NCBI GenBank assembly: GCA_024760905.1
Contig: CM045733.1
Location: 13,682,501 to 13,746,500 of the forward strand
Direction: 5' to 3'
DNA: 64,000 nt
From: Plotosus lineatus
Lineage: Eukaryota; Chordata; Actinopteri; Siluriformes; Plotosidae
Shown piece by piece: positions 12,778-21,178 of the stretch. How positions within the stretch are numbered: the first letter of the stretch is position 1; each line of letters begins with the position of its first letter. Position numbers and translations under genes: made by a program. The notes beneath the pieces are model-generated. The model had not been told where the DNA came from and made no database searches. It saw nothing but the letters and a program-made list of their open reading frames with translations.

Positions 12778-13085
12778 CAAACAAAAAAAAAGCATGGAGG
12801 CATTAAATCTGTACTACTGATCTATTTCAGCCAAATTTGTTCTGACGTGCATCAGTGCACTCCAGTGTATAGAGACATGAATGGATATTATTCAGAGATT
12901 GCATCTGATGTCATTATGATCAATTCCGATTTCACTCAGATTTGCACCGATGTTCTCCCAATGCTGCTCTCATCTTTTTCAAAATTGTATACCAAGGTAA
13001 CACTGATCACTACTGATGTCTACCAATGTTCACTAATGTTCTTCGAATGTAGTTCTGATTATTCTCAGCTGTGCTTGAAACAGGC
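12656..13085 (+). repeat. Unclassified dispersed repeat U1, copy 1
   Basis: About 90% similar by eye to the reverse complement of 33777-34530: the flank 'taattataattatta', an A-run, then a 220-bp core that translates in both copies ('YRDMNGYYSEI', 'SSFSKLYTKVTLITTD'). The core seems built from degenerate units resembling 'gatgt.caccaatg.tct'. No known protein family is recognised, so this is more likely a repeat than a gene. Confidence 0.65.
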
Positions 13086-13097
13086 ACACATATAGTT

Positions 13098-13215
13098 TGT
13101 CGCTGTCTATGGTGAGAAGTTCATGTAAAAGAACCATTGCTGACTTTTGTGAAGAGTAGCTGCATAGAAAAAACCTATGCCAAATTAAACATGTGAATCA
13201 TGAATGTGATTTCCA
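13098..13215 (+). mobile_element. SINE-A fragment
   Basis: Core only: 'cgctgtctatggtgagaagt', 'gtaaaagaaccattgctgac' and the start of the RTE-type tail ('gccaaattaaacatgtgaat'). Confidence 0.75.
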
Positions 13216-13257
13216 TGAAGATGGAGGCAGATGATTCACTGAGGCAACACCCAACCT

Positions 13258-13430
13258 CTTGTTCCCTTCAGGGGTCGCCAGAGCAAATGATCTGCCTCCA
13301 TCTCACCCTATCCTCTGCTCTGCACCTTCTACTCTTACTCCAACTACCTTCATGTCCTCCTTCACCACATCCATAAATCTTCTCTTTGGTTTTACGCCGG
13401 ATGCCCTTCCTGTCACAACCTTCTGCATTT
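13258..13430 (-). pseudogene. RTE-like LINE 3' end, antisense fragment
   Basis: Plus strand 'gttcccttcaggggtcgcc' and 'catgtcctccttcaccacat' are the antisense of the LINE C-terminal peptide. Only about 50 codons remain. Confidence 0.8.
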
Positions 13431-13457
13431 ATCCAGGCTTGGGACCGGCGTGAGGCA

Positions 13458-13468
<11 letters not shown>

Positions 13469-13493
<25 letters not shown>

Positions 13494-13494
13494 C
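13469..13494. repeat. (TA)n microsatellite
   Basis: About 13 TA units between two oppositely oriented RTE 3' fragments. Confidence 0.9.
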
Positions 13495-13499
13495 ACAAT

Positions 13500-13920
13500 T
13501 ACGTTGTATGGTCTAGAAACAGTGGCACTGAGGAAAAGACAGGAGACAGAGCTGGAGGTGGCAGAAATGAAAATGTTGAGGTTCTTTGGGAGTAACGAGG
13601 ATGGATAAAGGAGTATGAGTACATCAAACGGACAGCACGTGTTAGAGGTATTGGAAACAATGTCAGAGAGGCTATATTGAGATGGTTTGGACATGTTCAG
13701 AGCAGTGATAGTGAATATATTGGTAGTAGGATGCTGAGGTTAAAACTGCCAGGCAAAAGGTCTAGAGGAAGACCAAAGAAGAGCTATATGGACATGGTGA
13801 AGGAGGACATGAAGGTCGTTGGAGTAAGAGAAGATGCAGAGGATAGGGTGAGATAGAGCCAGATGATTTGCTGTGGCGACCCCTGAAGGGAACAGCAAAA
13901 AGGAGAAGAAGAAGATATAT
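13500..13920 (+). pseudogene. RTE-like LINE 3' end, sense fragment
   Basis: Encodes the same C-terminal region ('RKRQETELEVAEMKMLRFFG' onwards) with frame breaks and a stop near the end. It finishes with the LINE 3' end 'ctgtggcgacccctgaaggg' and a (GAA)n-like tail at 13903-13915. Together with 13258-13430 it forms an inverted pair around (TA)n. Confidence 0.82.
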
Positions 13921-14064
13921 ATGACACATAAATGTGAATGACATAAAAAATATAAAATGCAATAAACAGGTGATTTGTTGCGTAGTTCTTTCACCTCACA
14001 CAAGAAGTTTGTGCCCTGCAGTTGAGCAAACTCTGACGCCGAGGCCAAAAGTAAGAGGGACGTT

Positions 14065-14263
14065 ACTTTTGGCAGATGTTCTTATCCAGAGTGACTTACA
14101 ATTATCACTTTTTTTTTTTTTGCACTTACAACTGTAGTAATTGAGGGCCTTGTTCAAGGACCCAACAGTGGTGACAGCGGGGATTAAAACACTGTTCTTC
14201 CTTCTGACCTTTGGATTGGCAACCCACGTGAACTCACATTAACCACTCAGCCCCCACGCCCCT
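14065..14263 (-). mobile_element. Probable third tRNA-derived SINE type
   Basis: Plus strand 'ttatccagagtgacttacaa', 'gggccttgttcaaggaccca' and 'ggggattaaaacactgttct', ending in an antisense tRNA-like 'taaccactcagccccca'. This resembles a common fish SINE-like repeat. Only one copy is present, so the boundaries are uncertain. Confidence 0.5.
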
Positions 14264-14292
14264 TTAAATTAAATTAAATTAAATTAAATTAA
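14264..14292. repeat. (AAATT)n pentanucleotide repeat
   Basis: About 5.5 units of AAATT. Confidence 0.9.
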
Positions 14293-14630
14293 TAGGTCAC
14301 TGATCACACAGGAATCAGGTGTTTTGTCCACAGCTTGTTTGTTGGCTTTTTGCAGGAATACAATGTTTTCCACAAACCTTTTTTTTTTTTTTTTTTACAT
14401 TCTCTCTCCCTTTTCTTTTCTTTTCTTTTCTTTTCTTCTTGTTCCCTGCAGTTTGGTTTCATTTAGTGTGGCACTGCATGACTTTTGAAACAAGTTCTGG
14501 GGCATTTTTTTTTTTTTTTAATCTCAAAGAGTGTTCGAGTTTCATAATATCTGTAAATGTTTGGAGATCTTCTGCCAGTGACTTATACCCTTCACCAGTG
14601 GAATGCTTGTGCGGGATTGTTAACTGGACA
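14293..14630. other. No gene seen; T-rich
   Basis: T-runs at 14380-14396 and 14507-14519, with CTTTT units at 14413-14437. No coding or repeat match. Confidence 0.5.
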
Positions 14631-14632
14631 TA

Positions 14633-15164
14633 CAGAGATCCCTCACTTTCTACGGTTGGTTAAAGGGGACCGAGACCCCCCGCAACCGCCGAATTCCGCG
14701 AAGTAGGATCGACCCCCCCCCCCCTGACTGATGTATACAATCTGTATATGTGTAAATAATATCAATAAATACATATTCAACACTTCAAATGCTTATAAAA
14801 ACAATTAAACATTCAAAAAATGTATAAGATGTAAATTAAATATAAATATATAAATACACAGACATACAGACACACGTCCGCACACAGATTCACACTTCAC
14901 ATAAAAATGTAAGTAGTTTTGGTGGGAGGTTTTGGGTTATTTTTTTGTTCTGTTTGTTTAGTTTTTTTTGTTTTGTTTTGTTTTTTTTTTTTTCATAATT
15001 GGTCTTGTTTTTGTGGCATTTTCTTTTCCTTAACTTTTTCACCTGTTCTTCCTTAATTTTATTATTTCTTATTTCGATGGGGGGAAGAAAAAAAAAAGGA
15101 AAAAAAAAAAAAACGATGCACTGAAGCCACATGAATTGAAGTGTGAAGTAGCAAGGGATCCCTG
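14633..15164. mobile_element. MITE-1 reference copy, TA-flanked
   Basis: The left end is 'cagagatccctcactttc' and the right end reversed is 'cagggatcccttgctact', both next to TA (14631-14632, 15165-15166). The length is 532 bp. Copies occur at 896-1456 and 49240-49530. No transposase is encoded. The TA target and short TIRs suggest a Tc1/mariner/pogo non-autonomous family. Confidence 0.8.
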
Positions 15165-15166
15165 TA

Positions 15167-15787
15167 TTCAGTTTTCTTTTGTTCTCTCTCTCTTTTAACA
15201 GATAATACAGAACTTTTCTATTTATTTGTTATTAGCGAGAACAAAATATCAGGAAAATACAAATAATAACAAAATACCCAGAAGCAAGTCTCCACCATGT
15301 TACGTTTCCCTGCGGATGAAAAATAAATAATTCTCAAGCAAAACAACAACTTTGCAACCTGCTGATGACATGAATGAGAGCAATGCTTGAGAAGAGTTTG
15401 AGATGACTCTGCATGAGAACCTCATTTTGCGAATTTTTTTTTTTTTAATTATTATTTATTTATTTATTTTTTTTTTTTTTTTTTTGCGCTATGGGTTTAC
15501 GAGCCAGGACCAAAATGTGATGTCCTGAGTATCATGAGATACATTTGAAAACTGTTTTTTTTTTTTTTTTTGTGTGTGTTTGTGTGTGAATGAAAGGTGA
15601 CAGCTGTGAAATGTCTTTCACAGAAGACACTTTTCTGTTGCAGCTCTAGTGTGGTCACCCCCTACGTGAAGTCCGCAGCCTGTTTACCCTTTTACCAGAT
15701 ATGCACTACTTCAGTGGGTCAAGCAACAAAATAGTGACCCAAATTAGTAAAATGACAAACTTCTGCGATCTTCATATATTCAGCCAT
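15167..15787. other. No gene seen; several T-runs
   Basis: Unique sequence with T-runs near 15437, 15470-15485 and 15557-15571. No repeat match. Confidence 0.5.
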
Positions 15788-15945
15788 TCAATGTTCTGAA
15801 CCATTTAATCCTAATTAGGAAGAATCTTGCCCATCTCAGCCCATTTCAGATGTCACAGGATGGACGGTGCCCATCTCAGCCAACTCTGGGCTAGCGGGGC
15901 ATACTATGCGCAGCTTGCCAGCCCATCAAAGGGCAGTTTAAACGA
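15788..15945 (-). mobile_element. SINE tail-2 fragment, antisense
   Basis: 'gaaccatttaatcctaatta' and 'ggtgcccatctcagccaact' are the shared SINE tail, partly duplicated. Confidence 0.65.
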
Positions 15946-16061
15946 TAACCTGTGGTCATTTTAAAGTATATTTGTCTTGAAAACACCCTTCACCATTTGC
16001 ATATTACAACTATTTTGGACTCATTTGTTCCCCATCATAGCAAAATGGATATTCATTCATA
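15946..16061. other. No gene seen
   Basis: Short unique spacer between SINE copies. Confidence 0.45.
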
Positions 16062-16386
16062 TCATGAACAACTTAATGCTATTTAGGGTCACGGGAAGGC
16101 TGATACTCATCTCAGCCAATTCTGGGCAAGGGCAGAGTACACACTGGACAGCCCGCCAGGCCATCTCAAGGCAGAATCACACTGACGGCTTTGCATCTAC
16201 TCTTGTTGAAAGTCAGCAATGGTTCTTTTACATGAACCTCACACCATAGACAGTGAGACATATGGCCGGCCTTTGATAAAGCAGTTAGCTGCACTTGGGG
16301 ACAGTGACAACCCATTGAGAGTAGGGCTTGAACCCCAAACCTTAGGATTAGTGATCCAGCATCTTACCACCAGGCCACCACTGCCT
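16062..16386 (-). mobile_element. SINE-A copy, tail 2
   Basis: Plus strand runs from tail 2 ('ctcatctcagccaattctgg') through the core ('gaaagtcagcaatggttctt') to the head ('gggcttgaaccccaaacctt', 'accaccaggccaccactgcc'). Confidence 0.87.
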
Positions 16387-16703
16387 GCGGAGTACATATT
16401 AAGTTGAAAAATGTTAAACATTTTGTTGAATATTAAACATGATTTTCTTCAACATTTCAGGCTCAACCAATTCTGAAACTTCCTCGCAGGGATTGGCTAG
16501 TCACCGAAAACTAGACAAATATGTAAAATTTGTATCATATTAAAGTTTAAGCTATCAGTCACAAAATGCTACCAATAAATCAAAATGAACAATTTCTGAA
16601 TTCATAAAAAATGTGTGAATATATTCTCAAAAGTACACACACAGGCCACTGCTGTAAAAAAAAAAAACAAACAAACAAAAAAAATTACTACGTATGATGT
16701 ATG
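16387..16703. other. No gene seen; unique sequence
   Basis: AT-rich, with an A/CAAA-rich stretch at 16656-16684. Confidence 0.5.
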
Positions 16704-16925
16704 CAATGGTGGCCTGGAGGTAAAGGTGCTGGATCACTGATCCCAAGGTTGAGGGTTCAAACCCCACCCTCAATGGGTTTTCACCGTCGCCCCAGTGCAG
16801 CTCACTGGGTTATCAAAGGCCAGCCATGTCTCTCATGTCAAGGTTGTACTCTGCCCTTGCCCAGAGAGGGCTGGAATGGGTGTCAGCCTCCCCACGACCC
16901 TAATTTAGGATTAAGCAGTTACACA
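16704..16925 (+). mobile_element. SINE-A copy, internally deleted, tail 2
   Basis: Head 'ggtgctggatcactgatccc' and 'gagggttcaaaccccaccct'. Part of the core is missing, and the copy ends with tail 2. Confidence 0.8.
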
Positions 16926-17262
16926 ATGTATGATGCAATTGTTGGACTGCGTCAAACTAAATGCTGCACTCGCTGCAGCTTCAGTGTAATACTATCTGTT
17001 TAACCTTGAAACTGTTGCATGTTGGTCAGGTTGATCTTCTTCTTCTTCTTTTCCTTTCGGCTGTTCCCTTCAGGGGTCGCCACAGCAAATCATCTGCCTC
17101 CATCTCACCCTGTCCTCTGCATCTTCTTCTCTTACTCCAATGACCTTAATGTCTTCCTTCACCACATCCATAAATCTCTTCTTTGGTCGTCCTCTATGCC
17201 TTCTGTCTGGTAGTTCCAACTTCAACATCCTACTGCCAATATAGATAGATAGATAGATAGAT

Positions 17263-17877
17263 ACAGCTTTATTAATTTCACAATGGAGAACTTCACTGTT
17301 ACAGGCTCTTGAGGTACCATCAGTAGGGGGTGCAAAATAGACACATATACAATAATACATATACATACATACATACATACACACATACATATATATTATA
17401 TAAGTAAATAAATAAATAGACACATAAATAGTATAAAGTAATATACAATTAAAAAAAAAAGAAAAAGAAAAGAACAACTGTGTAGACTGGCCTATATTCA
17501 AGTGTACACGTATCTGAGGGCAGAGTAGATGGGTTGATATGGTTCACAGTCAGTGGGGTAGATGTGGTTGATTAAAGTGCACAGGGTTTTTATTGCACAG
17601 AACCGGTATTTTCACAGACAGTTACAAAGTGGCATTGTACAGTCTTACAGCGGTGGGAATGAAAGACCTGCGGTAGCGCTCCTTCCTGCACTGAGGATGT
17701 CTCATTCGTCCAATGAAGGAGCTGCTCAGCTCAGTCTCCTCAGAAGGTGGAGGCGACTCTGGCCCTTCTTGTAGAGGGCGTTGGTGTTGTGGGACCAGTC
17801 CAGTTTATTGTTAAGGTGAACGCCCAGGTACTTGAAACTGTCCACTGTCTCAATGTCCTGTCCCTGGATGTTCACCA

Positions 17878-17880
<3 letters not shown>
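17263..17880 (-). pseudogene. Jockey-superfamily (L2/CR1/Rex1-like) LINE C-terminus
   Basis: The minus-strand frame contains 'VNIQGQDIETVDSFKYLGVH', 'LDWSHNTNALYKKGQSRLH' and 'LLRRL', typical of the region after the RT domain in fish L2/CR1/Rex1-like elements. The remainder, 17270-17600, resembles its 3' end. The domain order and the exact clade cannot be settled from this short piece. Confidence 0.65.
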
Positions 17881-17918
<38 letters not shown>

Positions 17919-17919
<1 letters not shown>

Positions 17920-18758
17920 AAATCTTTGCAACTTCCTGGTCCTCAAAAGTCACCTCTTCTACTCTTTTTTCTCTCTCATTTTCCTCATTCATCAGCTCTT
18001 CAAAGTACTCTTTCCATCTTCCCAGCACACTTCTGTCATCAGGCAATATATTTCCCTCTCTTTCCTTTATCAATCTAACTTGCTGCAGGTCCTTTCTATC
18101 TCTATCTCTCTGCTGTGCCAATCTGCATAGATCATTTTCTCGCTCCTTACTGTCCAACCTATCATACAAGTCATTATACGCCCTCTGTTTGGCATTTGAC
18201 ACCGCTACTTTCGCCTTATGCTGTGTCTATCTGTACTCCCATTTACTTTCTTCGGTCCTTTCAATGTCTCACTTCTTCTTAGCTAACCTCTTCCTTTGTA
18301 CACACTCCTGCACTTCCTCATTCCACCACCAAGTCTCCTTATCTACTTTCCTTCCAGAGGACACACCAAGTACTCTCCTACCTGTGTCCCTGATCACATT
18401 TGCTGTGGTTGTCCAGTCATCTGGAAGCACTTCCTGACCACCCAAAGCCTGTTTCAAGTACTCCTTGAAGACAACACGACACTCTTCCTTCTTTAGCTTC
18501 CACCACTTTGTCTTCTGCTCTGCCTTTGTCTTCTTCACCTTCCTCACCATCAGCATCATCCTGCACACCACCATCCTATGCTGTTTGGCAACACTCTTTG
18601 CAGTCACTGACTTCTTTCAAATTACATCGCCTACACAAGATGTAGTCTACCTGTGTGCTCCTACCTCCACTTTTATAAGTCATCCTATGCTCCTGTTTCT
18701 TCCTGAAGAAACTATTCACCACAGTCATTTCCATCCTTTTTGCAAAATCTTGCAAGAA
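17919..18758 (-). pseudogene. RTE-like LINE endonuclease end and EN-RT linker
   Basis: Reading from 18758 downward on minus: 'DFAKRMEMTVVNSFFRKKQE' and 'GGRSTQVDYILCRRCNLKEV' match the C-terminal part of an APE-type endonuclease. Then come 'KWWKLKKEECRVVFKEYLKQ', 'WTTTANVIRDTGRRVLGVSS', 'ETWWWNEEVQECVQRKRLAK' and 'RWKEYFEELMNEENEREKRV', which form the linker before RT. There are breaks between the pieces. The family is the same as the RT fragment at 63120-64000. Confidence 0.82.
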
Positions 18759-18770
18759 GGTCAGGTTGAT

Positions 18771-19136
18771 ATTTACTATAATTATTAAACAGTAAATACA
18801 ACAGTTGGGAAACAATCAAGAAAAGAACTAGGAAAGCTACCAGGACACCAACGAAAACACAACCCCGCAAAACATTTGGTGGGTAGGCGGCTGTAAATTT
18901 CAATTCCTACCCATCTTCATGAAACAGACTTCCTCAATAGCTCACATAATTGTGCATGCAGACGTCATGATATCCAACAGTATCACAACTCGGCTAATGT
19001 TTCGCCATAATGACACTTATGTCACTGGGTATAAACCAATAGGACAGCGTCTCACAGACTAACATTTTAAATATGCGTTTACAACTTAAAGCAGTGTTTC
19101 AACACAGAGTTCAAGTAAAGTGTTGTCAGAGCAATA
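18771..19136. other. No gene seen; unique sequence
   Basis: No recognised repeat or coding segment. Confidence 0.5.

Positions 19137-19633
<497 letters not shown>

Positions 19634-19707
<74 letters not shown>
19634..19707. repeat. (GT)n microsatellite
   Basis: About 36 GT units. Confidence 0.95.
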
Positions 19708-19711
<4 letters not shown>

Positions 19712-19848
19712 GAAAGTAAGAGACCTAAATAGAGAGAGAAGAGCTACAGTCTGATTTATTGCACTTTTGATGTTTACCGCTGAGCTTAGATAAATATGTT
19801 TTCTGTCATTTTCACTATGACAACTCGCCAGACCATTGCAGGGCCAAC

Positions 19849-19891
19849 ACACACACACACGCTCACACACACACACACACACACACACACA
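19849..19891. repeat. (CA)n microsatellite
   Basis: CA units interrupted by 'cgct'. Confidence 0.9.
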
Positions 19892-19916
19892 AGTTTTGTG
19901 CTTTTCTCCTTGTAAG

Positions 19917-19919
<3 letters not shown>

Positions 19920-20011
<92 letters not shown>
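19920..20011. repeat. (TA)n microsatellite, left flank of provirus
   Basis: About 46 TA units. The provirus starts directly at its right edge and a short (AT)n resumes at 27195, so the provirus probably inserted into this array. Confidence 0.95.
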
Positions 20012-20015
<4 letters not shown>

Positions 20016-20453
20016 AGAACTCTCTCAGAAGAAGCTCTCATGTAAACCTGCACGATCTGGATTCCTGTATCTCAACGTCTGGGAGCACTCCGGGAACAGA
20101 GGACAACAAACCACACGAGTGAAATCAATCTGGTTTATTCATCTGCTGCTCAGTGTGTGTCACTGGGCATAAAGCTTTTATACAGTGGAGGTGTGTGCGT
20201 GAAAAAGTGGGTACAGAGTCACATGTTTCTTTGTTCACAGCCTAAAAGTTGTACCATAATCAAAGTGCATGATAAGAAACCATCCATCACATTCCTTTGC
20301 CTTAGGGGTGACATTTACTACTCTGTGAACTTTGACCTCAGAAAGGATGCTGCCTTGTAAAGCATCACAACAGCAATAAAAGTCCACGGTTAAAAGCACA
20401 GGAATGCTGCTAATTATAAAATGGTTAAAGATAAGTCAGAATGTGACCTTACA
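20012..20453 (-). repeat. 3' LTR of the provirus
   Basis: On minus it starts TGTAAG and ends CTTACA, a 6-bp terminal inverted repeat. The TATA box 'tataaaa' is at plus 20176-20182 and AATAAA at plus 20134-20139, about 40 bases downstream in the transcript direction. It is identical by eye to 26753-27194, with a constant offset of 6741 along the whole length. Confidence 0.95.
20176..20182 (-). promoter_or_regulatory. LTR TATA box (3' LTR copy)
   Basis: 'tataaaa' on minus; the 5' LTR counterpart is at 26917-26923. It is the expected core promoter of the U3 region. The equivalent polyadenylation signals are at 20134-20139 and 26875-26880. Confidence 0.75.
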
Positions 20454-20466
20454 ATTCCCCTCTTTT
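20454..20466 (-). promoter_or_regulatory. Polypurine tract
   Basis: On minus, 'aaaagaggggaat' ends exactly at the 3' LTR start. Known role: primer for plus-strand DNA synthesis. Confidence 0.9.
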
Positions 20467-20673
20467 ATACTTAAATGTTCATGAAGTATAAATCATTCGT
20501 TAATAAATCGTTGCAGAATACACAAAGGTTCAGCGGGTGTCGAAGGTCGGGATTTTTCAGGAGACCAGGGACCGCGGTTGATCGGGGCCTGTGCTTGAAG
20601 GGCAGCTTGAGCTGCGACGCCCTTCGCCCACTGCCTCGAGATACTCAGGTCCCCTCAAGATCCCGACTCCTCA

Positions 20674-20985
20674 CTACACCCGGGACGAAGGGTAAGAGGT
20701 GCCGTCGGACTGCGCATCCAGTTGCGTATACGTTGGTCCACTGAAAGCGTCCATCAGGGCCCACACACGATTCAGCAGACACCTAAGGATGCAAGGTCCG
20801 AACACACACACCAACAGCAGACAAATGCATACAGGCACAAACATGGTTAAATATGGAGTGAATATACCAAAAAGGGAATGGAGGAATCCCCAGCCGTAAT
20901 TTGGACTTTCGTCGTGTCGCAATTGGGCTGCTACCGCACGCATTTTTGTAAGTGGTGTAATTGTCCCGTGCTGGGGTATATTCAT
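20674..20985 (-). pseudogene. env: env remnant: transmembrane subunit anchor
   Basis: The 103-aa frame ends in a long hydrophobic segment of about 22 residues ('YLTMFVPVCICLLLVCV') followed by FGPCIL and a basic stretch. This resembles the membrane-spanning and tail region of class I retroviral TM proteins. It is preceded by 'GWGFLHSLFGIFTPYL', also like the pre-anchor region. Its frame differs from the env start at 21178, and only about 70 bp separate it from the stop at 21053. Nearly all of the surface subunit and most of TM are therefore missing. Confidence 0.68.
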
Positions 20986-21052
20986 TACATGGATTTTAAA
21001 TGGGCGTTATCCGACCCGGGTGCGAGAGGATGTGGTGGTGATACTCATATGT

Positions 21053-21178
21053 CTATGTCAGGTCTGATCCGTTGGGAGGTACTTCTCCCCTCTTAAGTGA
21101 TATATGTATCTCTGGACCTGGAACAGAGGTAATAAAGATAGACAACATCATAGTCACACAGTACAAATAATACTTCAT
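21053..21178 (-). pseudogene. env: env start with signal peptide, truncated
   Basis: An ATG at 21178-21176 overlaps the integrase stop (ATGA arrangement). It opens a 41-residue frame that begins with two charged/aromatic residues and a hydrophobic core ('YCVTMMLSIFITSVPG'), as a signal peptide would, and stops at TAG 21055-21053. Overlap of env with the end of pol is common in class I retroviruses. The peptide ends soon after the probable cleavage region. Confidence 0.65.

Larger units (their letters stand above)
17036..18758 (-). mobile_element. Chimeric LINE insertion: RTE ends with Jockey-like insert
   Basis: The unit is bounded by perfect 12-bp direct repeats 'ggtcaggttgat' at 17024-17035 and 18759-18770. 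From the left (3' side): the RTE 3' end with GAA-type tail (17036-17240), (GATA)n (17240-17262), a fragment of a different LINE (17263-17880), (TG)n (17881-17918), then the RTE endonuclease end and linker (17919-18758). The whole RTE reverse transcriptase is missing. Either a second element replaced it after insertion, or the copy was already chimeric when it was integrated. Confidence 0.75.

Noticed and set aside
17726..18202. 158-aa minus frame as one protein
   Set aside because: It joins an RTE linker to a different LINE through a translated (TG)n array; it is a chimera of two elements.
17832..18437. 201-aa plus frame
   Set aside because: It is antisense to the RTE linker and starts across the TG array.
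20157..20360. 67-aa frame present twice (also 26898-27101)
   Set aside because: It is simply the LTR read antisense; both LTRs carry it.
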